A stretch of 51,912 bases of DNA from Actinomycetota bacterium (GCA_004563715.1 ML214234.1:2888-54799), one strand, 5' to 3'. Counted from the first letter of the stretch, positions 23,800-31,714 are shown. Notes: generated from the letters alone by a model not told the origin. A program made the numbers and translations.

Positions 23800-24708
23800 A
23801 TGGGCGGCGTAGAGACCGAACTGCCTCAGGCACGCTACAGCTACGGCGGGGACGAGTTCGTCTTCGTCGAGCTATCCGAGGCGATGAGCCTGAAGGTCAA
23901 CTTCCGGGCGATGGCGATCACGAACAAGCTCAAGGAAGAGGCTATCGAGGGCATCATGGACATCTGCCCGTCGAACGCCTCGTACATGGTCCGCATAGAC
24001 CCGGACGTGCTGCACCCGGACGACCTGATCTCGCGCCTCAAAGAGCTGGACGAGGAGGTCGGCGACATCGAGGGCTTTACGCTGGAGTCGCGGGTCGTGG
24101 ACGTGCCGGTCATGATCGAGGACCCCTGGACCCACGAGACCCTGATGCGCTTCCGCGACCGCCACCAGGACCCGGACGCCACGGACCTGGAGTACGCCGC
24201 CCGCATCAACGGCTACGACACCAAGGAAGATTTCATAGACGCCCTTCTGGGCTCGCCGTGGCTGGTGACCATGATCGGCTTCGTGCCTGGCCTCCCCTGG
24301 TGCTACCAGCTCGTCCCGCCCGAGGAGCAGATAGAGGTCCCCAAGTACGTGCGGCCCCGCACCTACACCCCCGAGCGGGCCTTCGGCTTTGGCGGCGGGT
24401 TCGCGGTGGTCTACTCGGTAGAGGGCGCCGGCGGCTACCAGCTCTTCGGCGTGGCCCCCGCCCCGGTCTTGGACGTGAAGCAGGAGCTAAAGGACTTCCA
24501 GGACTCCATCGTCTTCCCCCGACCCGGCGACGTCTTCAACTACCGCCGCGTGGACCGGGAGGAGTTCGACGAGGTCCGGGCGCGGGTCGAGGACAAGACC
24601 TTCGAGTACCGCAAAAAAGAGTTCACCTTCCACCCGGACCGCTCGCTGGAAGACCCGCACGCGTACAACAAGGAGATCCTGGAGGTGCTCTATGGCGATC
24701 AGGGTTAA
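23800..24708 (+). CDS. Carboxyltransferase subunit (AHS1 / CT_C_D), PxpB or urea-carboxylase type
   Basis: A 302-residue AHS1-domain protein (KipI/PxpB family). It is longer than PxpB (about 220-240). From memory it looks closer to the C-terminal carboxyltransferase of urea carboxylase: an EDPWTHETL block near 107, ARINGYDTKEDF near 129, then PRTYTPERAFGFGGG (about 186) and EGAGGYQLFGVAP (about 208). Its tail (EEFDEVRARVEDKTFEYRKKE) also has a counterpart there. ATG at 23800, GAGGGTG upstream. It overlaps the AHS2 gene, so the two form one complex. Either half of an ATP-dependent 5-oxoprolinase or a split biotin-dependent carboxyltransferase. Confidence 0.8.
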   Translation: MGGVETELPQARYSYGGDEFVFVELSEAMSLKVNFRAMAITNKLKEEAIEGIMDICPSNASYMVRIDPDVLHPDDLISRLKELDEEVGDIEGFTLESRVVDVPVMIEDPWTHETLMRFRDRHQDPDATDLEYAARINGYDTKEDFIDALLGSPWLVTMIGFVPGLPWCYQLVPPEEQIEVPKYVRPRTYTPERAFGFGGGFAVVYSVEGAGGYQLFGVAPAPVLDVKQELKDFQDSIVFPRPGDVFNYRRVDREEFDEVRARVEDKTFEYRKKEFTFHPDRSLEDPHAYNKEILEVLYGDQG

Positions 24709-25666
24709 GCAGCCGGGGCTGCTCACCACCGTCCAGGACACGGGCCGGTTCGGGGAGTACGCCATCGGGATGCCGCCGAGCGGGGCGATGGACGTGTTCT
24801 CCTACCAGGTCGGCAACTACCTGGTGGGCAACGAGGAGGGCGCGGCGGGGTTGGAGATCACCTACTTCGGCCCGGAACTGGAGTTTACCGAGAGCGCCGT
24901 CATCGCCGTCACCGGGGCGGAGCTGCCGCCGAAGATAAACGGCGAGGAAGCCCCGACCTGGGAGACGCTGGCCGTGCAGGAGGGCGACGTGCTCTCCTTC
25001 GACTACCTCAAGAGCGGCGCCCGGTCGTACCTCGCTGTCGCGGGCGGCATAGACGTGCCCGTCTTCATGCACAGCCGCTCGACGTACACCCTCATAGGGC
25101 TCGGCGGCCACGAGGGCCGCGCCCTGCAGGAAGGCGACGAGTTGAAGGTCGGCGAGAGCGGGGACCGCTCGGACCGGGTCGGAAAAAGGGTGGACGACGA
25201 CCACGTCCCGGCGTACAGCGACGCGCCGGAGCTGCGCGTGATCATCGGCCTCGCCTCCTACCGGCTTACGGAGGAGAGCATGCAGACGTTCCTGAACACC
25301 GAGTGGACGGTTACTCCCGACGCGGACCGCATCGGCTACCGCTACCGGGGCGGCGAGCTGGAGTTCGTCGAGCGGGAGCAGCCCGCGGGCGCGGGCGCGG
25401 ACCAGGCCAACGTCGTGGACTTCGGCTACCCGATAGGCTCCATCCAGGTGCCCGGCGGCGTCGAGCCCATCGTGCTCAACAACGACGCCGTGACTGGCGG
25501 CGGCTACGCCACCATCGGTACCGTCATCAGCGTGGACCGCGACACCCTCGCCCAGACCAAGACCAACGACAAGACCCGGTTCCGCTCCGTGGGCCTCGAC
25601 GAGGCGCTGGAGGCCCGCAAGAAGCGGCGGCGGCAGATGGCGGAGATCAAGGAAGCGCTTGCTTAG
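24692..25666 (+). CDS. Carboxyltransferase subunit (AHS2 / CT_A_B), PxpC or urea-carboxylase type
   Basis: A 324-residue AHS2-domain protein (KipA/PxpC family). N-terminus KQPGLLTTVQDTGR, then MPPSGAMD (about 27), EGAAGLEIT, SRSTYTLIGLGGHEGR (about 130), and PGGVEPIVLNNDAVTGGGY (about 257). The PPSGAMD form and the SRSTYTL-GGHEGR block remind me more of urea carboxylase than of ordinary PxpC. It starts inside the end of the AHS1 gene with GGAGG seven bases upstream, so the two are translationally coupled. With AHS1 it should form the transferase or lactamase catalytic unit. Substrate not known. Confidence 0.8.
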   Translation: MAIRVKQPGLLTTVQDTGRFGEYAIGMPPSGAMDVFSYQVGNYLVGNEEGAAGLEITYFGPELEFTESAVIAVTGAELPPKINGEEAPTWETLAVQEGDVLSFDYLKSGARSYLAVAGGIDVPVFMHSRSTYTLIGLGGHEGRALQEGDELKVGESGDRSDRVGKRVDDDHVPAYSDAPELRVIIGLASYRLTEESMQTFLNTEWTVTPDADRIGYRYRGGELEFVEREQPAGAGADQANVVDFGYPIGSIQVPGGVEPIVLNNDAVTGGGYATIGTVISVDRDTLAQTKTNDKTRFRSVGLDEALEARKKRRRQMAEIKEALA

Positions 25667-25671
25667 AGGTC

Positions 25672-25737
25672 TGTCAGTCGATCAGACCGTCAGTCAGGAA
25701 AAGCCGAAAGACTGAAAGACTGAGAGACTGACATACT
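25672..25737 (+). repeat. 8-bp tandem repeats and hairpin between the AHS2 and pxpA genes
   Basis: GAAAGACT (25706-25713) is repeated as GAAAGACT, GAGAGACT and GACATACT through 25737, an array with a period of eight. TGTCAGTC (25672-25679) is the exact reverse complement of GACTGACA (25726-25733), so the 100-base gap can fold into a hairpin. No T-tract follows. It may modulate the ratio of PxpBC-like to downstream products. Confidence 0.5.
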
Positions 25738-25766
25738 AGAAAGACGCCGACCGGAGGGAGGCACAC

Positions 25767-26537
25767 ATGCACATAGACCTCAACTGCGACATGGGCGAGA
25801 GCTTCGGTCCGTACACGATGGGCCACGACGCGGAGATGATGCGCTACATCTCCTCGGCCAACGTGGCGGGCGGCTTTCACGCCGGGGACCCGCACGTGAT
25901 GCGCGAGACCGTGCGGCTGGCGAAGGAGCACGGGGTCGCGGTCGGGGTCCACTCCGGGTACCGGGACCTGGTCGGGTTCGGGCGGCGCGAGATACAGATG
26001 CCGCCCGAGGAGATCCACGACGAGCTGATCTACCAGCTCGGGGCGCTGCGGGAGTTCGCCCGGTACTACGGCATGGAGGTCCAGCACGTAAAGCCCCACG
26101 GCGCCCTGTACATGGCCGCCGCCCGCGACGAGGAGCTGTCGCGCGCGATCATCGAGGCGATCCAGAGGGTGGACCCCGGCCTGCTCCTGTTCTGCATGGA
26201 GGCGTCCGTTACCTACGAGTTGGCGAAAAGGATGGACCAGCCGGTCGTGGGCGAGTTCTTCGCCGACCGGGGCTACAACGACGACGGCCAGATCGTCTTT
26301 ACCCGCGCCGTCACCGAGGAGCTGGAGCCCGAGGAGGTGGGCGACCGGGTGGTGCGGGCCGTCAAGGAGGGCAAGGTCGTCGCCGACAGCGGCAACGAGA
26401 TAGACGTGGTCTGCGACTCGGTGTGCGTCCACGGCGACACGCCGGGGGCTGTGAGGCTCGCGGAGGCCATAGCCCGCAAGCTGCGGGAGAACGACATCGA
26501 GATCCGCCCGCTCGGGCGCGCCAGTCAAACAGTCTAG
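25767..26537 (+). CDS. pxpA: 5-oxoprolinase subunit A (LamB/YcsF family)
   Basis: A 256-residue LamB/YcsF protein. The opening DLNCDMGESFG is diagnostic, followed by SANVAGGFHAGDP (about 30), HSGYRD, VKPHGALY (about 110), EFFADRGYNDDG (about 165) and VCVHGDTPGA near the end. With PxpB and PxpC, PxpA forms an ATP-dependent enzyme opening 5-oxoproline to glutamate. ATG at 25767 has GGAGGGAGG upstream. Here it is embedded with a biotin carrier, so lactam hydrolysis in this cluster may differ from the classical enzyme. Confidence 0.9.
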   Translation: MHIDLNCDMGESFGPYTMGHDAEMMRYISSANVAGGFHAGDPHVMRETVRLAKEHGVAVGVHSGYRDLVGFGRREIQMPPEEIHDELIYQLGALREFARYYGMEVQHVKPHGALYMAAARDEELSRAIIEAIQRVDPGLLLFCMEASVTYELAKRMDQPVVGEFFADRGYNDDGQIVFTRAVTEELEPEEVGDRVVRAVKEGKVVADSGNEIDVVCDSVCVHGDTPGAVRLAEAIARKLRENDIEIRPLGRASQTV

Positions 26538-26551
26538 AGAAGGAGCACGCG

Positions 26552-26791
26552 TTGGCCGAAAAGACCGTCAAAGCCCCGATGCCCGGCACTTTCTACCGCC
26601 GGCCCGACCCGGAGAGCGGCCCCTACGTCGAGGAGGGCGGCAGCGTCTCGGCGGGCGATACCATCGGGCTCGTCGAGGTGATGAAGTCGTTCCACGAGAT
26701 CAAGGCCGAGGAAGACGGCACGGTCTCGAAGTTCCTGGTCGGGGACGAGGAGGCCGTCAGCGCGGGGCAGGACCTCGTGGAGCTGGAGTAA
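26552..26791 (+). CDS. Small biotin carboxyl carrier protein (BCCP-like)
   Basis: A 79-residue biotinyl/lipoyl domain, without the N-terminal extension of AccB. The biotinylated Lys is in GLVEVMKSFHEI (Lys about 46), with valine in place of the usual EAMKM. The other half, AEEDGTVSKFLVGDEEAVSAGQDLVEL, is complete, and the opening VKAPMPGTF is standard. TTG at 26552 has AGGAG six bases upstream and follows pxpA by 14 bases. It would shuttle carboxyl groups from the biotin carboxylase to a transferase, most likely the AHS1/AHS2 pair. Confidence 0.88.
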   Translation: MAEKTVKAPMPGTFYRRPDPESGPYVEEGGSVSAGDTIGLVEVMKSFHEIKAEEDGTVSKFLVGDEEAVSAGQDLVELE

Positions 26792-26844
26792 CGGGCTTTG
26801 GGCTGACCCGACCCCAAAACAAACGGCTACGATAGGAGCTGGCC

Positions 26845-28359
26845 TTGCCTTCCGAACCTTTCCGCCTGGAAGAAGCGACGATCGACGACATCCACTCCGC
26901 TTTCCGGTCGGGGGAGTTGACCTGCCGCCGGCTGGTCGAGCTGTACCTGGCCCGCATCGAGTCCTACGATAAGAACGGGCCGAGCCTCAACTCGATCATC
27001 ACGGTAAACCCGAACGTGCTGGAGGAAGCGGAGGCGCTCGACCGCTCGTTCCAGCAGACCGGGGAGCTGTCCGGCCCGCTGCACGGCGTGCCGGTGCTGG
27101 TCAAGGACCAGGCGGAGACCGCCGGCATCCGCACGACGTTCGGCTCTACCGCCTTCGAGGACTACACGCCGGAGAAAGACGCGACCGCGGTGAGGAGGCT
27201 CAAGGACGCGGGGGCGCTGATCCTGGCGAAGACCAACCTGCCGGACTTCGCCACCTCCTGGTTCGCCTACTCCTCCGCGGGTGGCGAGACGAAGAACCCG
27301 TACGCTCTGGACCGTGACCCCGGAGGTTCCAGCAGCGGCACGGGGGCGGCGGTAGCGGCGAACCTCGGGGCGGTGGGGATAGGCGAGGACACCGGAGGGT
27401 CCATCCGGGTCCCCTCGTCCTTCGACAACCTCGTCGGCGTCCGGGTAACCACCGGCCTCGTAAGCCGCGCCGGCCTGTCGCCGCTCGTGGTCTTCCAGGA
27501 CACCGCCGGGCCCATGACCCGGACCGTGAAGGACGCCGCGATGCTCCTGGACGCGCTCGTGGGCTACGACCCCGAGGACCCGTTTACGGCGGCTGCCGCG
27601 CTCGCCCACGACGCCGGCAGCTATGCGCAGGGCCTGGCCGAAGGCGGCTTGAGCGGCAAGAGGATAGGCGTCTTGCGGGAGGCTTTCGGGCCGGAAGACG
27701 ACCCTGACTGCGGACAGGTCAACGAGGTGGTCGAGGGCGCGCTCGGGGCCTTGCGGGAGGCGGGGGCGGAGGTAGTGGACCCGGTCGTCGTCCCCGACCT
27801 GCTGCACTACATCGGTGTCACCTCCCTGTACCTCTCGCAGTCCCGCTACGACATAGACAAGTTCCTCTCGCAGAGGCCGGGGGCCCACACGGTGGGGGAA
27901 CTCTACGACGCCAAACGCTTCCACCCGCGCCTTGACCTGTTTATAGCGATAGCGGAAGAGGCGCCGGAAGATCCCGAAGAAGACCCCAACTACTACAGGG
28001 GTCTCGCCGCGCGGGAGGAGTTCCGCCGGGCCATCCTAGGTACGATGGCCGCGCACGACCTCGACGCGATCGTCTACCCGAACTCGCAGGTGCTGCCGCC
28101 GACGAGGCAGGAGCTCGACGACTGGAAGTGGACCGTGCTCACCTTCCCGACCAACGCGCTCATAGCGGCCCAGGCCGACCTGCCGTCTATCTCGCTGCCC
28201 GCCGGTTTCGCTGAAGGCGGCGTTCCCGTGGGGTTCGAGCTCGTCGGCAAACCCTACGGCGAGGCCGACCTGCTGAGGCTGGCCCACGCCTACGAGACGC
28301 GGGCAACCCCGCGCAGACCTCCGGAGAGCGCGCCGCCGCTCCCCGACGAACCTCAGTAG
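26845..28359 (+). CDS. Amidase signature family enzyme
   Basis: A 504-residue amidase. The Ser-Ser-Lys triad is intact: Lys87 (VLVKDQAETAG), cis-Ser near 163 in GGSSSGTGAAVAA, nucleophile Ser186 (GEDTGGSIRVPS). It hydrolyses an amide to acid and ammonia; the family includes allophanate hydrolase, GatA and many broad amidases. It lacks the extra C-terminal domain of allophanate hydrolase, so that identity is only a possibility. TTG at 26845 has AGGAG six bases upstream. It lies 53 bases after the biotin carrier, in the same run. Confidence 0.9.
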   Translation: MPSEPFRLEEATIDDIHSAFRSGELTCRRLVELYLARIESYDKNGPSLNSIITVNPNVLEEAEALDRSFQQTGELSGPLHGVPVLVKDQAETAGIRTTFGSTAFEDYTPEKDATAVRRLKDAGALILAKTNLPDFATSWFAYSSAGGETKNPYALDRDPGGSSSGTGAAVAANLGAVGIGEDTGGSIRVPSSFDNLVGVRVTTGLVSRAGLSPLVVFQDTAGPMTRTVKDAAMLLDALVGYDPEDPFTAAAALAHDAGSYAQGLAEGGLSGKRIGVLREAFGPEDDPDCGQVNEVVEGALGALREAGAEVVDPVVVPDLLHYIGVTSLYLSQSRYDIDKFLSQRPGAHTVGELYDAKRFHPRLDLFIAIAEEAPEDPEEDPNYYRGLAAREEFRRAILGTMAAHDLDAIVYPNSQVLPPTRQELDDWKWTVLTFPTNALIAAQADLPSISLPAGFAEGGVPVGFELVGKPYGEADLLRLAHAYETRATPRRPPESAPPLPDEPQ

Positions 28360-28413
28360 GTTGCCTGCAACCTGCGCTGCCGGACGAGCCTTCCGGGGAA
28401 AGGAGAGCCTGTC

Positions 28414-30786
28414 ATGACCGAGACAGCCGGACGTTACACGGGAACGAGCGTACCGCGCAAGGAGGACCCGGACCTGATCACGGGCCGGGGTAACTTCACC
28501 GACGACATCAAGCTGCCGGGGATGCTGCACATGGCCGTGCTGCGCAGCCCCTTCGCCCACGCGAAGATAACGAACATAGACGTCTCGGGTGCCCTGGAAC
28601 AGCCAGGCGTGGTGGCGGCCTTTACCGGCGACGACCTGGCCGGGGAGTGGGTCGTCGGCATCCCCTGCGGATGGCCGGTGACCGAGGACATCAAGATGCC
28701 CGACCACTACCCCCTGGCCCGCGGCGAGGTGAACCACATGGGCGAGGCGGTTGCCGTGGTGCTGGCCGACGGGCGCTACACGGCCCAGGACGCCCTGGAG
28801 CACATCGAGGTGGACTACGAGCCGCTGGAGGCGGTCGTGGACGTGGAGGCCGCCCTGGAGGACGGCTCGCCGCTCGTGCACGAAGAGTTCGGCACCAACG
28901 AGTGCTACGTCTGGCCGCTGGAAGTGGGCGACGTGGACGGCGCCTTCGAGCAGGCGGACGTGGTGGTCAGCGAGCGCTACATCCAGCAGCGCCTGATCCC
29001 GAGCGCCATCGAGCCGCGGGCCACGGTGGTGACGCGGGAGCCGGGCCAAGGCGGCTCTTTTACCGTCTACACTTCGACCCAGGTTCCCCACTTCACCCGG
29101 GAGATCCTCTCCGCGGTCTGTGGCGTACCCCAGCACAAGCTCCGGGTCGTGGCGCCGGACGTGGGCGGGGGCTTCGGCTCCAAACTGAACGTCTACGCCG
29201 AGGAGGCGCTGGCGTTGGCGCTCTGCCGCCGGCTCGGGTCGCCGGTCAAGTGGGTCGAGGACCGCTCGGAGAACCACCTGGCGACGATCCACGGCCGCGG
29301 CCAGGTCCAGTACATAGAGCTCGCCGCCACCAGCGAAGGCGAGATCCTGGGCATGAAGGTGAAGCTCCTGGCGGACATGGGTGCCTACCTGCAGCTCCTC
29401 ACCCCCGGCATCGCCATCTTCGGCTCGTTCACCTACCCCGGTCTCTACGCCTTCGACGCCTACTCCTTCGAGTGCACCGGGGTGTTCACGAACCTCACCC
29501 CGACCGACGCCTACCGCGGGGCCGGGCGCTCCGAAGCAGCCTACGCCCACGAGCGGATCATGGACGCCCTCGCCCGCGAGCTGGACATGGACCCGGCGGA
29601 GCTGCGCCTGAAGAACCTGATGCCGCCCTTCGACGAGCCGACCACCAACCCCGCCGGCGTCCAGTACGACTCCGGCGACTACGAGACCTGCATGCGCAAG
29701 GCCCTGGATCTCGTGGACTACGCGGGCGTGCGCGACGAGCAGCGCCGCCGCCGGGAGGCGGGGGACGTAAAGCAGCTCGGCGTGGGCATCGGCAACTTCA
29801 CCGAGAGCGGCGGCCTCTCGCCCTCGAAGGTCGCGGCGGCCGTGCGCCTCCAGAGCGGCGGGTGGGAGGCGGCCAACGTTCGGTTTACCTCCGCCGGCAC
29901 CGTGGAGGTCGTGACCGGCACCTCACCCCACGGCCAGGGCCACGTAACGAGCTGGTCCCAGATCACCGCCGACGCCCTGGGCGTCTCGCCGGACGACGTG
30001 GAGGTGCTGCACGGCGACACCGCCGTAGCCCCGATGGGCCGGGACACCTACGGCTCCCGGAGCCTCGCCGTGGGCGGGGTCGCGGTACACCTCGCGTGCG
30101 ACAAGGTGATCGAGAAGGGCAAGAAGATAGCGGCCCACCTCCTCGAAGCCTCCGAGGACGACCTGGAGTTCGAGGCCGGCAAGTTCAGCGTCGCCGGCTC
30201 GCCCGACCAGAGCCTGACCATCCAGGAGGTGGCGGGTAAGGCGCTGCTCGCGGACGACCTGCCGGAAGGGATGGAGCCGGGCCTCAACGAGAACTCCGTC
30301 TTCGACCCGCCCAACTTTACCTGGCCCTTCGGGACCCACATCTGCGTGGTCGAGGTGGACACCGAGACCGGCAAGACGGAGATCGTCAACTACGTAGCAG
30401 TGGACGACTGCGGCCCCGTGGTGAACCCCCAGATCCTGAACGGCCAGCTCCACGGCGGCATCGCCCAGGGCATCGCCCAGGCCCTCTACGAAGAGGCCGT
30501 CTACGACGAGGACGGCACCCTCATCACCGGCTCGATGGTGGACTACATGATCCCCGGCGCGCCCGAGATCCCCGCCATGACCCTCGACCAGACCGTTACC
30601 CTTTCCCCGACGAACCCCCTGGGCGTAAAAGGCATCGGGGAGTCCGGGGCTATCGGCTCCTCCCCGGCGGTCGTCAACGCGGTGATAGACGCCCTGGAGT
30701 CTCTAGGAGTCAAGCACATAGACATGCCGGCCTCCCCGATGAGGGTGTGGCGGGCTATCCAGGATGCCCGCGAAGCCCCGGTTTAG
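28414..30786 (+). CDS. Molybdenum hydroxylase large subunit (xanthine dehydrogenase/CoxL-like, form II)
   Basis: A 790-residue molybdopterin-cytosine-dinucleotide-binding subunit. N-terminal block RKEDPDLITGRGNFTDDI, VGGGFGSK near 252, active-site loop AYRGAGR near 366, and the catalytic Glu in GIGESGAIGSSP near 740. AYRGAGR marks form II; true aerobic CO dehydrogenase has AYRCSFR. The family hydroxylates purines, aldehydes or N-heterocycles. No 2Fe-2S or FAD subunit gene adjoins it, so partners must lie elsewhere. ATG at 28414 has AAAGGAG seven or eight bases upstream. It could hydroxylate a ring precursor feeding the amidase/lactam genes; that is inference. Confidence 0.9.
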   Translation: MTETAGRYTGTSVPRKEDPDLITGRGNFTDDIKLPGMLHMAVLRSPFAHAKITNIDVSGALEQPGVVAAFTGDDLAGEWVVGIPCGWPVTEDIKMPDHYPLARGEVNHMGEAVAVVLADGRYTAQDALEHIEVDYEPLEAVVDVEAALEDGSPLVHEEFGTNECYVWPLEVGDVDGAFEQADVVVSERYIQQRLIPSAIEPRATVVTREPGQGGSFTVYTSTQVPHFTREILSAVCGVPQHKLRVVAPDVGGGFGSKLNVYAEEALALALCRRLGSPVKWVEDRSENHLATIHGRGQVQYIELAATSEGEILGMKVKLLADMGAYLQLLTPGIAIFGSFTYPGLYAFDAYSFECTGVFTNLTPTDAYRGAGRSEAAYAHERIMDALARELDMDPAELRLKNLMPPFDEPTTNPAGVQYDSGDYETCMRKALDLVDYAGVRDEQRRRREAGDVKQLGVGIGNFTESGGLSPSKVAAAVRLQSGGWEAANVRFTSAGTVEVVTGTSPHGQGHVTSWSQITADALGVSPDDVEVLHGDTAVAPMGRDTYGSRSLAVGGVAVHLACDKVIEKGKKIAAHLLEASEDDLEFEAGKFSVAGSPDQSLTIQEVAGKALLADDLPEGMEPGLNENSVFDPPNFTWPFGTHICVVEVDTETGKTEIVNYVAVDDCGPVVNPQILNGQLHGGIAQGIAQALYEEAVYDEDGTLITGSMVDYMIPGAPEIPAMTLDQTVTLSPTNPLGVKGIGESGAIGSSPAVVNAVIDALESLGVKHIDMPASPMRVWRAIQDAREAPV

Positions 30787-30806
30787 GAACGGACCGGGCA
30801 GGGTAT
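30781..30806 (+). promoter_or_regulatory. Sigma-B/SigF-type stress promoter of csbD
   Basis: GTTTAG (30781-30786, the last codon and stop of the preceding gene) is followed after 14 bases by GGGTAT (30801-30806). This closely matches the GTTTAA-N12-15-GGGTAT consensus of general-stress sigma factors. The gene it precedes, CsbD family, is a classical general-stress gene in Bacillus. Confidence 0.7.
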
Positions 30807-30847
30807 GTGAGAAGAATAACAACCGCAGGAGAGCGAGGAGAACGCGG

Positions 30848-31039
30848 ATGGGCCAGGACAAAAAGAGGAGCAGCCGGCAGGACAAGACCGAAGGGGCCAT
30901 GGACAAAGCCAAAGGCCGCCTGAAAGAAGCCGCCGGGGCGTTGAGCGGCGACGAGAGAAAAAAGTCCGAGGGAAAGGCAGACCAGCGCTCGGGCACCATC
31001 AAGGAGAAGAAAGGCCACCTCAAGGACCTGCTGGACTAA
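30848..31039 (+). CDS. CsbD-family general stress protein
   Basis: A 63-residue, highly charged, Lys/Glu/Asp-rich protein with the family pattern MDKAKGRLKEAAGALSGDE...SEGKADQRSGTIKEK. CsbD proteins are abundant, probably disordered or helical stress proteins of unknown biochemical role. ATG at 30848 has GCGAGGAG six bases upstream. The gene has its own stress-sigma-like promoter overlapping the end of the molybdenum hydroxylase gene. It is convergent with the phasin-like gene, with a hairpin terminator between. Confidence 0.9.
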   Translation: MGQDKKRSSRQDKTEGAMDKAKGRLKEAAGALSGDERKKSEGKADQRSGTIKEKKGHLKDLLD

Positions 31040-31063
31040 CCTTCGAGTAAAAGTACAGAAAAA

Positions 31064-31091
31064 ACCAGGGCCGGGAATTCCCGGCCCTGGT
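31064..31091 (-). terminator. Intrinsic terminator of the phasin-like gene
   Basis: A 28-base perfect palindrome, with CCAGGGCCGGGAATT as its left half. On the minus strand the stem is followed by TTTTTT and further Ts, a classical intrinsic terminator. On the plus strand it lacks a T-tract but could still slow transcripts from csbD. Confidence 0.85.
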
Positions 31092-31114
31092 CCTGTTACG
31101 CGCTGTAGAAAGAG

Positions 31115-31618
31115 CTACGAGGCGGGCTTGAGCTTGCGGTCGATCTGCCCGATCACGGTCTCGCGGTTCTTGTTCTGCTTCTCGTACTCGCGGACCACAC
31201 GCAGCTCCTGGGCGGAGAGGCCGTCGAGCTGCTTGTTGATCTCGCCGACGTTCAGGTCGTCGTAGTTGCTTATGGGGAAGCCGCCCTCGGTGACCTCGCG
31301 CTCGACGAGCCGCAGGCCCCGCTTGTAGTAGCCGAGCGGCTTGTACGCCAGGTTCGTGTAGGCGTCAACCGACTCCCCGAACAGGTTCTGGAAAGCCTCC
31401 CGCTGCCGGACGGCCCGCTCGACGAGCTCCCGGACGAGAGCCCGGTTGCTCTCGGCCTGCTGGCGAAGTTCCCGGACGCCGCCGTCGAACAGACCGCTCA
31501 CGAACTTGGCGTTGCGCTCCTGCAGCGCCACCGCGTGATCGACAACCGTCTTGTACGAGTCAGCCGTGCTTTTCGCGAGCGCCTCCGCAGCCTTGTTGGC
31601 CTTGTCTACGTTAGCCAT
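31115..31618 (-). CDS. Phasin-like coiled-coil protein
   Basis: A 167-residue protein. The N-terminal 110 residues are strongly helical with heptad spacing (AEALAKSTADSYKTVVDHAVALQER...), like phasins or granule-associated proteins. The C-terminal 45 residues form a separate unit (YDDLNVGEINKQLDGLSAQELRVVREYE, then KQNKNRETVIGQI). I recognise this unit as a small module in actinobacterial hypothetical proteins, but I cannot name it. No polyhydroxyalkanoate synthase gene is in the window. ATG at 31618; an AGGAGG lies 12 bases upstream. A strong TTGACA promoter precedes it, suggesting high expression. Confidence 0.7.
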   Translation of the reverse strand: MANVDKANKAAEALAKSTADSYKTVVDHAVALQERNAKFVSGLFDGGVRELRQQAESNRALVRELVERAVRQREAFQNLFGESVDAYTNLAYKPLGYYKRGLRLVEREVTEGGFPISNYDDLNVGEINKQLDGLSAQELRVVREYEKQNKNRETVIGQIDRKLKPAS

Positions 31619-31671
31619 ACCTCAGTCAAACCTCCTGAACAGATCTTATCTACCGTTCGTTTACTCTATGC

Positions 31672-31699
31672 AGTTTACACATATATTCTGGAATGTCAA
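31672..31699 (-). promoter_or_regulatory. Promoter of the phasin-like gene
   Basis: On the minus strand a perfect TTGACA (31699-31694) is followed after 16 bases by TAAACT (31677-31672). The expected leader is about 45 bases. ACCTCAGT (31619-31626) and ACTGAGGT (31702-31709) also form an 8-bp inverted repeat around the promoter and leader. Confidence 0.65.
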
Positions 31700-31714
31700 A
31701 TACTGAGGTCATGA

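Noticed and set aside
26845-28359. Allophanate hydrolase as a firm identity for the amidase
   Set aside because: The amidase core is intact, but the extra C-terminal domain typical of allophanate hydrolase is not visible in 504 residues; kept only as a hypothesis.
28414-30786. Aerobic CO dehydrogenase large subunit (CoxL form I)
   Set aside because: The active-site loop is AYRGAGR, not the AYRCSFR of true CO dehydrogenase, and the CoxM and CoxS genes are absent.
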